Positions 1 through 8,362 of a stretch of 64,000 nt of DNA are shown here, piece after piece (the first letter of the stretch is position 1; each line of letters begins with the position of its first letter). The stretch covers positions 372,001-436,000 of the forward strand of contig JAIUOC010000006.1 of NCBI GenBank assembly GCA_020161265.1, read 5' to 3'. The notes beneath the pieces are model-generated. The model ran no database searches and was not told the origin of the DNA. It was given only the letters and a program-made list of their open reading frames with translations. Position numbers and translations under genes: made by a program. The DNA comes from Chloroflexota bacterium (GTDB lineage: Bacteria; Chloroflexota; Chloroflexia; Chloroflexales; Herpetosiphonaceae).

Positions 1-870
1 GTAAGTTTCAGCATCAAAAAGGGTGAAACGCTCGGCTTGGTCGGCGAATCAGGCTGTGGCAAAACCACCACTGGCCGCACGGTCTTGCGCTTGATTCCGC
101 CATCGGCAGGCGAGGTGGTATTTGATGGCCAAGATGTGCTCAAGGCAAGTTCTGGCCGCATGCGAACCTTGCGCCGCGATATGCAGATTGTGTTTCAAGA
201 CCCCTATGCCTCACTCAACCCACGGATTCCAGTGGGCCAAAGTATTGCCGAAGGCTTGAAGATTCACAATATTGGCACGCCCAAAGAGCGGCTTGACCAA
301 GTTGCCCAAGTGTTGGAGCGGGTTGGTCTGAATTCAGGCCACATGCGCCGCTTCCCGCACGAGTTTTCAGGTGGTCAACGCCAACGGATCGGGATCGCCC
401 GGGCTTTGGTGATGCAACCTAAATTGATCGTTTGTGATGAGCCTGTTTCAGCGTTGGACGTGTCGATCCAAGCGCAGGTGCTCAACTTGTTGAACGATTT
501 GCAAAAAGATTTGGGCCTAACCTATCTGTTTATTGCCCACAACTTGAGCGTCGTTGAACACATCAGCGATCGGGTGGGTGTGATGTATTTGGGGCGGATG
601 GTCGAGCTTTCAACCCGCGATCAACTCTTCCGCAAACCAATGCACCCCTATACCAAAGCCTTGATGTCGGCGATTCCCTTGCCCGACCCAACCATCAAGC
701 GCGACCGGATTATCTTGGAAGGCGATGTGCCTAGCCCAGTTAATCCACCAAGTGGCTGCCGCTTCCACCCACGCTGCTGGCTGGCTCAAGATATTTGTAA
801 ACACGATGACCCAGCCTTTGAGGAAAAAGAGCCAGGCCACTTTGTCGCTTGTCACTTTGCTCAAGGTTAA
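1..870 (+). CDS. Oligopeptide/dipeptide ABC transporter ATP-binding protein (5' partial)
   Basis: This is the nucleotide-binding subunit of a DppF/OppF-type peptide importer, which hydrolyses ATP at the inner face of the membrane. The reading frame is open from base 1, so the start lies upstream of the window; the TTG at 37 is internal. Visible motifs are Walker [10 protein letters not shown], the Q-loop QDPYASLNP, the signature FSGGQRQR, Walker [13 protein letters not shown] and the H-loop FIAHNLSVV. The C-terminal oligo_HPY extension (around [10 protein letters not shown]) is specific to the peptide/nickel subfamily. A family 5 solute-binding protein follows 255 bp downstream, but a terminator hairpin lies between them. 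The family assignment is firm; the substrate is inferred. Confidence 0.93.
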   Translation, partial: VSFSIKKGETLGLVGESGCGKTTTGRTVLRLIPPSAGEVVFDGQDVLKASSGRMRTLRRDMQIVFQDPYASLNPRIPVGQSIAEGLKIHNIGTPKERLDQVAQVLERVGLNSGHMRRFPHEFSGGQRQRIGIARALVMQPKLIVCDEPVSALDVSIQAQVLNLLNDLQKDLGLTYLFIAHNLSVVEHISDRVGVMYLGRMVELSTRDQLFRKPMHPYTKALMSAIPLPDPTIKRDRIILEGDVPSPVNPPSGCRFHPRCWLAQDICKHDDPAFEEKEPGHFVACHFAQG

Positions 871-884
871 GCGCATTGTTGGGC

Positions 885-930
885 AACAACACCAGAACCG
901 AGGCGGCTTTGCTACCTCGGTTCGTTGTTT
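885..930 (+). terminator. Probable intrinsic terminator after the peptide ABC ATPase
   Basis: A 9-bp perfect stem (GAACCGAGG at 895-903 with CCTCGGTTC at 915-923) has an 11-nt loop. It is extended by AACAAC/GTTGTT outside a short internal bulge and ends in a T-rich GTTGTTT. Confidence 0.65.
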
Positions 931-1125
931 AACTAGCTAAAGATCTGATGAGAAACCTCCATAATCCCTGAAATATGGCCTACAAATATTCGACAAAAGT
1001 GGCGGGCTGCGCTACACTGCCTGTTGCTTAAAAGTGATCGAACGTTGCGGTTTGAATAAATTAGAGCGTCAACCATCAGCAAGTTGTTCATTGCTTGCTC
1101 GATGCTTGGCCTTGGATTGATGCTC

Positions 1126-2874
1126 ATGAAATTGCGTTTTAGCCTTGCGCTGTTGCTCTGTTTTAGCTTGATTAGTTGTAGTATTGAGGGTGGTGCCCCA
1201 GTTGGTCAGCCAACTGTCCAAGTGCAAACTCCCTTGCCAACTACCAACCCTGCCACTTCCAATCTTTGGACGTTGGGCTTAACTGAGGAGCCGATTGATC
1301 TGTATCCTTACAGTTATGCCTTTCGTGGCGCGGCTCCCTTGATTGAATTGCTTTACCCTGCGCCTTTGACGGTGGTTGCTGAAGCTTATACCACAACTGG
1401 CGTTTTGGAGCGCGTGCCATCATTCGAAAATGGTGATGTGCAATATATTACAACCACGGTTAATCTTGATGCGAATGGCGTAATTACCACTACGCAAACT
1501 GAAACTATTACCAGTGTGCGGCAGTTAACTGTTACCTATCGCTGGAATAAAAATCTGCAATGGGAAGATGGACAGCCATTAACCGCAGCCGATTCAGTTT
1601 TTGCCTATAATTTGTTGCGTGGCAGCGCCTCAACTGCCCAATTGGCAACTCAAAGCGACTTAACCGCCGATTATGTGGCGCTTGATCAATATACGACCCG
1701 CGCCTATTTGCCGCCCGAACGTGACGACCCAAATTATTTGATCACGGTTTGGACTCCACTGCCAGCACATTTGTTTGAAGGCCAGCCAAGTGCCAAAGAA
1801 GTTAGCGATCGTTTGGCCCAGTCGCCAGTTGGCTATGGCCCGTATACGCTCAAAGCCTGGACGGCAGGCACGCAGTTGGAATTTGTGCGGCGCGAAGGTC
1901 AAGCGCAACAATTGCCTAGCACGATTATTGCCCGTTTGTATCCTGATATTGCCATGATGCGCGACGATGTGCTGAGCGGGCGGGTCGATGTGGCTTGGAC
2001 AGAAGGCTCGTTGGAACAATTAGCGCTTGATCTGAAAACTGATGTGCAATCCAAAACCTTGCAATTGCTCCAAGCACCTAACCCAATTTGGGAACATATC
2101 GACATGAATTTGGCGGTTGTAGCTTTACAAGATATTCGGATGCGCCAAGCGATTGCCCATGGCTTCGACCGTGAGGCGATTAGCACAACCTTGTATGGCA
2201 CGCCCAACGCAGTTTTGCATAGTTGGTTGGCGGCTGAATCATGGGCTTTTGATCCAATAACGGTGGTCAGTTATACTTTTGATCCTGCACTTTCACGCCA
2301 ATTGCTTGATGAAATGAATTATCGTGATACCAATGATGATGGTTTGCGCGAACGCCCTGATGGCACGCCCTTCCAATTGACATTAACCACTTCGGCCCAA
2401 ACCCCGATTCGCCAACGCCTTAGTGAGCAATTTGTCAGCGATATGCAGGCAATCGGAATTGATATCAAGGTTGAAGCCTTATCAACCACCGATTTGTATA
2501 GCCAGCAAGGGCCATTATTTGGCCGACGCTTTGAGCTGGCCTTGTTTGGCTGGCTGCGCAGCGTTGATCCCGACGGCGCGGTGTTGTGGAGTTGCGCCGC
2601 GATTCCTAACCAAATTAACGGCTACTCCGGCGATAATTTTACTGGTTGGTGTATGGATACTGCTGATCGGGCGATTCGTACCGCCACCAGTTCGCTTGAT
2701 CCAGCGGTGCGTAAAGCTGCCTATAGCGAACAACAGCAAATTTTTACCCGCGAATTACCAGTCTTGCCCGTGATTACCCGCCAAACGACGGTGTTGCTTG
2801 CGCCGAATGTGCGAGGTGTGCAACCGCAACCATTGGCTCCAATTACTTGGAACGTGGGTGCTTGGCAACGCTAG
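1126..2874 (+). CDS. ABC transporter solute-binding lipoprotein, family 5 (peptide/nickel type)
   Basis: This is the extracytoplasmic receptor for a peptide-type ABC importer, anchored as a lipoprotein (582 aa). I chose the ATG at 1126 rather than the upstream TTG at 1084 because it begins a compact lipoprotein signal, MKLRF plus a hydrophobic run ending at lipobox LISC (Cys18). Family features are the segment NLQWEDGQPLTAADSVFA early in the protein, the RMRQAIAHGFDREAI region and the C-terminal RQQIFTRELP-like helix (here EQQQIFTRELPVLPV). It sits beside a DppF-type ATPase, which suggests they work together, although no permease lies between them in the window. The ligand cannot be told from sequence. 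Confidence 0.92.
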   Translation: MKLRFSLALLLCFSLISCSIEGGAPVGQPTVQVQTPLPTTNPATSNLWTLGLTEEPIDLYPYSYAFRGAAPLIELLYPAPLTVVAEAYTTTGVLERVPSFENGDVQYITTTVNLDANGVITTTQTETITSVRQLTVTYRWNKNLQWEDGQPLTAADSVFAYNLLRGSASTAQLATQSDLTADYVALDQYTTRAYLPPERDDPNYLITVWTPLPAHLFEGQPSAKEVSDRLAQSPVGYGPYTLKAWTAGTQLEFVRREGQAQQLPSTIIARLYPDIAMMRDDVLSGRVDVAWTEGSLEQLALDLKTDVQSKTLQLLQAPNPIWEHIDMNLAVVALQDIRMRQAIAHGFDREAISTTLYGTPNAVLHSWLAAESWAFDPITVVSYTFDPALSRQLLDEMNYRDTNDDGLRERPDGTPFQLTLTTSAQTPIRQRLSEQFVSDMQAIGIDIKVEALSTTDLYSQQGPLFGRRFELALFGWLRSVDPDGAVLWSCAAIPNQINGYSGDNFTGWCMDTADRAIRTATSSLDPAVRKAAYSEQQQIFTRELPVLPVITRQTTVLLAPNVRGVQPQPLAPITWNVGAWQR

Positions 2875-2920
2875 CGGCGCAGATTTTGCTTAATCGCGCT
2901 GATGATTACTGACGATCAAC

Positions 2921-3880
2921 GTGGATCAAACTGAAATTATGCGCTTACTACTTGGAATCTTATTGCTAAACTTAGTGTGGTGTAGCTACCGCCCCCAAGA
3001 ACGCCAAATTCTCTGGGGGTGGTTTTTGCGTATCTGGCCACGGGTTCGACCAATATTGGGCTGGTTTTTGATTTTTATCGGCATCTTGGGTGTGATTCTG
3101 CCAATTCTTCAAGGGATTATTTTCTTGGTGATTGGCTCGGCCTTGATTGGCCCACGCCATCGGCTGATTCGCCGAACGCGGGTAGCTTATAAACAGTTTT
3201 TGCATCGTTTGGCTGGTTCGTCCAATCGATTTTTGGCCTGGCTGGGGCGCTTTGGTATCAGCTCGTTGCGCACCATGAATCAGCAAATTCGGCGTTTTGT
3301 TGAATATCGCACGCGCTATCAGCGCAAGCATCGGCCAATTCGCTTGGCAATTGTGCCACCGCCCGAGGTAGTGACAATGCTTGATCACTATCGCCAGCGC
3401 TATGATCCGAGTTATCGCCATGGCTTGCCGCCGCATATTGTGCTTGTGCCAAGCAGCCATCCCAGCGATCGTGATGATTTTGAGCGAGAGGTGGCAACCA
3501 TTCTAAGCCAATGGTCGAGTTTCGATCTGACCCTTGAGCACTTGCAAATCGCCCCAAACCAGCATCGTTTGGTGCTGCTCCCCAGCCAAGGCAAAAACTT
3601 GCTCGAACAACTCCAAGCGAGCTTGCCGCAAACGCGCCCAATCAAACGCCAGCCATGGCCAGCCCTAACGATTGGCAAATTATTGCAATATAGCAGTTTG
3701 GCGAGCGCTCAAACCTGGGTCGCCGAAACATGGCAACCACAACGCTGGCATGTGGCTGAATTGGTCTTGTTTGAAGAACGTTTTGGCCGGATGTGGCACG
3801 AAGTACGGCGTTTTCGTTTATGCGCTAGCACGAACCATGCGGAGTGTGTTAAGATACATGCACTTAACGATTATGCCTAA
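2921..3880 (+). CDS. Membrane protein (PGPGW-like) fused to a 2H-phosphoesterase-like domain
   Basis: The N-terminal ~80 residues have two hydrophobic segments and the short loop GVILPILQG typical of small PGPGW/DUF-type membrane proteins, followed by a basic stretch. From about residue 140 there is a 2'-5' RNA ligase/LigT-like (2H) fold. The first motif, PPHIVLV, keeps the His; the second, expected as PHLTIG, reads PALTIG, so the second catalytic His is replaced by Ala. The start is GTG at 2921, or ATG at 2939 (MRLLLGILLL), with no clear ribosome-binding site for either. Function is unknown; the loss of one His argues for binding rather than catalysis. The 2H assignment is from motif and length only. 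Confidence 0.75.
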   Translation: MDQTEIMRLLLGILLLNLVWCSYRPQERQILWGWFLRIWPRVRPILGWFLIFIGILGVILPILQGIIFLVIGSALIGPRHRLIRRTRVAYKQFLHRLAGSSNRFLAWLGRFGISSLRTMNQQIRRFVEYRTRYQRKHRPIRLAIVPPPEVVTMLDHYRQRYDPSYRHGLPPHIVLVPSSHPSDRDDFEREVATILSQWSSFDLTLEHLQIAPNQHRLVLLPSQGKNLLEQLQASLPQTRPIKRQPWPALTIGKLLQYSSLASAQTWVAETWQPQRWHVAELVLFEERFGRMWHEVRRFRLCASTNHAECVKIHALNDYA

Positions 3881-3919
3881 AGCAGCGTTGCTTTACACTC
3901 ACTGCCGAGGAGTTTTACG

Positions 3920-5170
3920 ATGATTGAAACCACAATGGCAACCGCCCAGCGCCAATTTGATATTGCCGCTGAATTGCTGGCCTTAGAACCGGAAGTTCGC
4001 GATATGCTCCGCGAGCCACGGCGTGAGTTGATTGTGCATTTTCCGGTCAAGCTGGATAATGGGCGGGTGCGAACTTTAACTGGCTATCGTGTCCATCATA
4101 ATATTACCCGTGGCCCGGCCCTAGGAGGCTTGCGCTTACAATCGTCGGCTACGCTCGATGAAATGCAAGCCTTGGCGATGTGGATGACCTGGAGTTGTGC
4201 GATTGTGCAAATTCCCTATGGTGGAGCCAAGGGCGCAATCGTTTGCGATCATCGCGAATTGACCAGCGGCGAACTTGAGCGGATTATTCGGCGTTATGTG
4301 ACCGAAATTACCCCATTGATCGGCGCTGAACGCGATGTAATCATGCCCGACCTTAACACCAACGAGCAAACCATGGCCTGGATTATGGATACCTATTCGA
4401 TGCATCATGGCTACACGATGCCATCGGTCGCAACTGGTAAACCAGTTCAAGTTGGCGGTTCACAGGGCCATGGCCAAGGAACTGCCCGTGGTTTGTGCTA
4501 TACCGTGCGCCAAGCAGCCAGCAAAATTGGCCTCGATTTGGCGGGAGCACGGGTGGTGATGCAAGGTTCCGGTTCAACTGGGCGTTTGGTGTTGCAATTC
4601 TTGGCTGAAATGGGCTGTCGGATTATTGCTGCCAGCGATGATAACACCGGCATTGTGGCCGAAACCGAGGCTGGGATTGATGTTGCTGCTTTGATTGAAC
4701 ATCGGGTTCAGACTGATGGCGTAGCCAATTTGGCTGGGACAAGGCCGATTAGCCATAACGAATTGCTCGAATTGCCATGCGATATTTTGGTGCTGGCAGC
4801 AGGCCAAAACGATATTAGCGGAGCCAATGCTGGCCGAATTCAAGCTAAAATTGTGGTCGAATTAGCCAATGGCCCAATCACGCCAACGGGCGATTCGATT
4901 CTCGCCAATAAGCAAATTATGGTTGTGCCCGATATCTTGGCCAATGCAGGCGGGATTGTGGTTTCCTACTTCGAATGGGTGCAGGGCTTGCAAGAGTTCT
5001 TCTGGACTGAACGCGAAGTTCATGGCGAATTAGCCACGACCATGGAACGAGCCTTTAACGAGGTCTTTACCGTCGCCCAAGAACGCTTTGTGCCATTGCG
5101 CACAGCCGCCTATCTGCTAGCCGTTGATCGCGTCGTCCGCGCGATGGCAATGCGTGGGATTTATCCGTAG
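3920..5170 (+). CDS. gdhA: Glu/Leu/Phe/Val dehydrogenase (glutamate dehydrogenase)
   Basis: This 416-aa enzyme catalyses NAD(P)-linked oxidative deamination of an amino acid, most likely glutamate to 2-oxoglutarate and ammonia, in the cytoplasm. The N-terminal catalytic domain carries GPALGGLR and the signature PYGGAKGAIVCD with the catalytic Lys. The Rossmann domain has VVMQGSGSTG, a slightly degenerate GxGxxG. The C-terminal part includes LANAGGIVVSYFEWVQ, typical of the hexameric GDH-I/II class. The start at 3920 has GAGGAG about 8 nt upstream. The gene appears monocistronic. Leu/Val specificity cannot be fully excluded, but length and ANAGG..SYFEWVQ favour glutamate. Confidence 0.93.
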   Translation: MIETTMATAQRQFDIAAELLALEPEVRDMLREPRRELIVHFPVKLDNGRVRTLTGYRVHHNITRGPALGGLRLQSSATLDEMQALAMWMTWSCAIVQIPYGGAKGAIVCDHRELTSGELERIIRRYVTEITPLIGAERDVIMPDLNTNEQTMAWIMDTYSMHHGYTMPSVATGKPVQVGGSQGHGQGTARGLCYTVRQAASKIGLDLAGARVVMQGSGSTGRLVLQFLAEMGCRIIAASDDNTGIVAETEAGIDVAALIEHRVQTDGVANLAGTRPISHNELLELPCDILVLAAGQNDISGANAGRIQAKIVVELANGPITPTGDSILANKQIMVVPDILANAGGIVVSYFEWVQGLQEFFWTEREVHGELATTMERAFNEVFTVAQERFVPLRTAAYLLAVDRVVRAMAMRGIYP

Positions 5171-5175
5171 TTGTT

Positions 5176-5302
5176 AGGGGTCAGGGTTCAGGGGTCAGTT
5201 TGGAACTGTGAAGATTTATGTTGGTCCACAGATTGATATATCTGTCGGTAGTTATCTGCTGATGTCAATTGCCTGACCCCTAGCCCCTGAATCCTGACCC
5301 CT
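5176..5302. repeat. Inverted pair of heptad-period arrays (GGGGTCA family)
   Basis: The left arm at 5176-5198 repeats AGGGGTC/AGGGTTC units. The right arm at 5272-5302 carries the complementary CCTGACC/CCTAGCC units. The arms face each other across about 73 nt. Related arrays occur at 38837, 49081 and elsewhere in the window. Confidence 0.8.
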
Positions 5303-5340
5303 CTTGTCTATGCTCTCTGTTTTATAATGGGCGATACGTG

Positions 5341-5373
5341 ATGACTTCATCCCTCATCCTTCATCCCTCATCG
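5341..5373. repeat. Heptad array (CATCCCT/CATCCTT family) directly upstream of scpA
   Basis: Four imperfect 7-nt units of the TCATCCY word end 8 nt before the scpA ATG. The array occupies the position where a ribosome-binding site would be expected, and none is visible there. Confidence 0.75.
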
Positions 5374-5381
5374 ATACGACT

Positions 5382-6137
5382 ATGCCCTTAGCAACTCATC
5401 ACCCCTATAATCTGCAATTGCCCGAATTTGCTGGCCCTTTGGATTTGCTGTTGCGCCTGATTGAGCGTGAAGAATTGGCGATCACGGCAATTTCGTTGGC
5501 AGCAGTTGCCGATCAATATTTGGCTCATGTGCGAGCCATGCCCGACCCCGACCCGCTGACCGTGGCCGATTTTCTAGCCTTGGCGGCGCAATTATTGTTG
5601 ATTAAGTCGCGGGCATTGCTACCTCGACGTGAGCCACCACCCGCCCCTCCTGAAGAAGATGTGGCTGAGCAATTGGCCCAACGTCTGCGCGAATATCAAC
5701 AATTTAAACAAGCTGCGACCCAATTGCGCGAATGGGAAAGCGCTGGTTTGCGCGTGTGGGAGCGGGTTGCCCTACCGCCCCAGCCTGATTTACCTGCGCC
5801 CCAAATCGCCGCCCATAAATTAAGTGCCTTGGTTAATGCCCTCTCGCGGCGTTTGAGCCTGATCGAGCGTGAAACTCCACCGATAGCCATCCCCAAGGCC
5901 AAAGTTATTACGATTGCCGAAATGGCCGAGTTGATTGGTGAACGTTTGCAGCGCCAACGCTTTGTCGCCTTTGACGACCTGCTGAGCCTCGCGACGACCC
6001 GTAGCGAAGTGATTGTAGCTCTTTGGACGGTTTTAGAGCTCGCCAAACGTGAAATTATTAATGTTGAACAGGATGATTTGTTTGAGTTGATCAATCTCTC
6101 GCGTGGAGCACGCTTTGGGGAAAAGCTGACTGAATAG
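5382..6137 (+). CDS. scpA: Segregation and condensation protein A
   Basis: ScpA is the kleisin that bridges SMC heads with ScpB in the bacterial condensin complex. The 251-aa product starts with the family hallmark FAGPLDLLLRLIEREEL, followed by ISLAAVADQYLAHV and the LAAQLLLIKSRALLP helix. The C-terminal winged-helix part ends with IVALWTVLELAKREIINVEQ, which contacts the SMC head. Length is normal for the family. No ScpB gene lies next to it, which is unusual because scpA and scpB are often paired. The ATG at 5382 has no clear Shine-Dalgarno sequence; a short tandem repeat abuts it. Confidence 0.95.
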   Translation: MPLATHHPYNLQLPEFAGPLDLLLRLIEREELAITAISLAAVADQYLAHVRAMPDPDPLTVADFLALAAQLLLIKSRALLPRREPPPAPPEEDVAEQLAQRLREYQQFKQAATQLREWESAGLRVWERVALPPQPDLPAPQIAAHKLSALVNALSRRLSLIERETPPIAIPKAKVITIAEMAELIGERLQRQRFVAFDDLLSLATTRSEVIVALWTVLELAKREIINVEQDDLFELINLSRGARFGEKLTE

Positions 6138-6138
6138 T

Positions 6139-6320
6139 AAGAGCATAGAGCATAGAGCATAGAGCATAGGCCTTATCCGGTATTGGATGTTGGGATCAAT
6201 TTTAACGCAGAAGTGCAGAGAAAGACGAGGGATCTGATGTCAGGGATTTGGCATAAACAGCCTTCGTGGTTTCGGCCCTTCGTGGTTTCGGCCCTTCGTG
6301 CGCTTCGTGCCCTTCGTGGA
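6139..6320. repeat. Composite short tandem arrays between scpA and the ABC exporter
   Basis: A 7-nt array of AGAGCAT units runs over 6141-6167. It is followed at about 6258-6321 by a CTTCGTG array whose later units have a 9-nt spacing. The same two words recur in other intergenic gaps of this window. Confidence 0.8.
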
Positions 6321-6332
6321 TCGAAATTAAGC

Positions 6333-6360
6333 GGCGCTGAGAACCGAAATTCCCAGCGCC
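6333..6360. terminator. Hairpin between convergent scpA and ABC exporter genes
   Basis: GGCGCTG at 6333-6339 pairs with CAGCGCC at 6354-6360 over a 14-nt loop. It could end transcription from either side. There is no strong T-run, so confidence is moderate. Confidence 0.45.
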
Positions 6361-6377
6361 CCCTATGCTCTATGTTC

Positions 6378-8231
6378 TTACTCCCCAATCGTGCCGTTGC
6401 CTTTGCTCCATTGCATGGTGTAAAGGTTGTAGTAGCGGCCTCGACGGGCCAACAACTCGGCATGCGTGCCCATTTCGCTAATTTGGCCGCGATCAAGCAC
6501 CACAATTTTGCTAGCATTGGTGATTGTGCTCAGACGGTGGGCAATCACAAAGCTGGTTCGGCCCCGCATCAGCGTATCTAAGGCGGCCTGAATTTGGCGT
6601 TCGGTCGTGGTATCGACGCTGCTGGTCGCTTCATCCAAAATCAGCAAGCGCGGATCGGCCAACAAGGCTCGAGCAAATGAGAGAATTTGGCGTTGGCCCA
6701 CACTTAAATTGACCCCATTTTCGCCAACATCGGTGGCGTAGCCTTCGGGCATGCGCTCGATAAACTCGTGTGCCCCAACCGCTTTGGCTGCGGCAATCAC
6801 AGCGTCCTCGCTCGCATCCAAACGACCATAACGAATATTTTCGGTGATACTACCGCCAAATAAGAAGGTATCTTGCAACACAATCCCTAATTGTTGACGT
6901 AAGCTAGCTTGGGTTACCTCGCGAATATCATGACCATCGACCAAGACTGCGCCATCGGTTACATCGAAGAAGCGCCCAAGCAGCCGAATAATCGTGCTTT
7001 TGCCAGCGCCTGTTTCGCCCACCAAGGCAATCGTTTCACCTGGCTGGGCTTCGAGGGTCACATCGCGCAGCACTGGCTCGCCATCGGCATAGCCAAACGA
7101 CACATGATCAAACATCACATGGCCACGCACGGCAGGCAAGGCTTGGGCATTCGGCGCGTCGAGCATATCTGGCTCGGTGTCAAGCAAGGCGAACATGCGC
7201 TCCGATGAAGCCATGGTCGATTGAAAGGTGTTGTAGCGTTGCGCCAACTCCAAAATTGGGTCGAAGAAACGGCTGACATACAACACAAACGCCACCAAAA
7301 CCCCCGGCGTAAGATTATCGCCGAGCACCAGCCAACCGCCCACGCCCACAACCAAGGCCGTTGCCAACGAACCCATAAAATCGACAGCGGGAAAGAAGGT
7401 GGCGGCCAAACGCGCAGCGCTGGTGTTGGCGTTAAAATATGAGCGATTCAGATCATCGAAATGCTCGCCGTTGGCTGCTTCGCGCACAAAGCTTTTGGTT
7501 ACCCGAATGCCTGAGATCGATTCGTTCAAATAGCCGTTGATCAAGGCAATCCGTTCACGGGTTGAGCGATATGCTTGGCGCACGCGTACCCGCCAGTAGT
7601 TGGTCACAATCACCATAATTGGCAGCACAGCAAAGGTTACCAGCGCCAATTTCCAATTCAGCAAGAGCATGGCGATTGTAATGCCAACCAGCGAGAAGGT
7701 TGCCCGCGTTAGCCCGGTAATCGACCAGGTAACAAAATCTTGCAAGACATCAACATCAGAAATGAGGCGGCTCATCAAGCGGCCAACACTGTAGCGATTG
7801 TAGAAATTAAGCGATAAACGCTGCAAATGGCGAAACAGCGCCGAACGCACATCGGCAACCACGCCCGTCCCCACAACTGCCAGCAAGTGAATCCGTGAGC
7901 GGTTGGAGAGCCATTCGCCCAATGAAACGACCGCAAAAATGATCGTCCAGGTGTAGAGCGAATCAAGCGATTGAGCTTTGATCCCCACGTCAATTGCTTG
8001 GCCAATCACCCATGGCGAGACGACCGATAGCACTGTGCCAATAATCATCAGCACAATTGCGGCGGTCATGGTGCGTTTGTATGGCCCGATAAAGGCCAAT
8101 AGTCGCCGCATCAACCGTGGATCATAGGCCTTGCCCAAGCTATTTTCATCATCCTTGGGCAATAAATCGGCGACCTTTTTTTCTATTTCATCATCGCGCT
8201 TACGCGACGGCGCTAAAGCTTTAGTTGTCAT
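6378..8231 (-). CDS. ABC exporter half-transporter, canonical-Walker B subunit
   Basis: This 617-aa protein joins a six-helix exporter-type membrane domain (about residues 40-340) to an ATPase domain. Walker A is GETGAGKST, Walker B LLILDEATSS with the catalytic Glu, and the H-loop is VIAHRLST. The signature motif is the unusual LSVGQRQ, with Val for Gly. The gene lies 131 bp downstream of a second half-transporter with complementary defects, so the two probably form one heterodimer with a single hydrolysing site. The start at 8231 has GAGGG 6-7 nt upstream. Its stop codon lies in a short repeat array (CTATGCTCTATGTTCTTA). The substrate, lipid or drug-like, is unknown. Confidence 0.93.
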   Translation of the reverse strand: MTTKALAPSRKRDDEIEKKVADLLPKDDENSLGKAYDPRLMRRLLAFIGPYKRTMTAAIVLMIIGTVLSVVSPWVIGQAIDVGIKAQSLDSLYTWTIIFAVVSLGEWLSNRSRIHLLAVVGTGVVADVRSALFRHLQRLSLNFYNRYSVGRLMSRLISDVDVLQDFVTWSITGLTRATFSLVGITIAMLLLNWKLALVTFAVLPIMVIVTNYWRVRVRQAYRSTRERIALINGYLNESISGIRVTKSFVREAANGEHFDDLNRSYFNANTSAARLAATFFPAVDFMGSLATALVVGVGGWLVLGDNLTPGVLVAFVLYVSRFFDPILELAQRYNTFQSTMASSERMFALLDTEPDMLDAPNAQALPAVRGHVMFDHVSFGYADGEPVLRDVTLEAQPGETIALVGETGAGKSTIIRLLGRFFDVTDGAVLVDGHDIREVTQASLRQQLGIVLQDTFLFGGSITENIRYGRLDASEDAVIAAAKAVGAHEFIERMPEGYATDVGENGVNLSVGQRQILSFARALLADPRLLILDEATSSVDTTTERQIQAALDTLMRGRTSFVIAHRLSTITNASKIVVLDRGQISEMGTHAELLARRGRYYNLYTMQWSKGNGTIGE

Positions 8232-8249
8232 AACACCCTCTTGTTAAGT

Positions 8250-8275
8250 ATGAAGGATGAGGGATGAAGGATGAA
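8250..8275. repeat. Heptad array (ATGAAGG/ATGAGGG)
   Basis: Three to four 7-nt units of ATGARGG lie between the two exporter genes. A reverse-orientation set at 8337-8367 runs into the stop codon of the upstream exporter gene. Confidence 0.75.
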
Positions 8276-8362
8276 CATATTCATCCAACGACACATCCAA
8301 ATATTTATTCGGCAAGGAAACCTCAAATTACTCGGCTTATTTCATCATTCATAATTCATCCT

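Noticed and set aside
6183-6581. 132-codon plus-strand frame crossing the scpA/exporter gap
   Set aside because: Its first half is translated repeat array and its second half is antisense to the ATPase domain.
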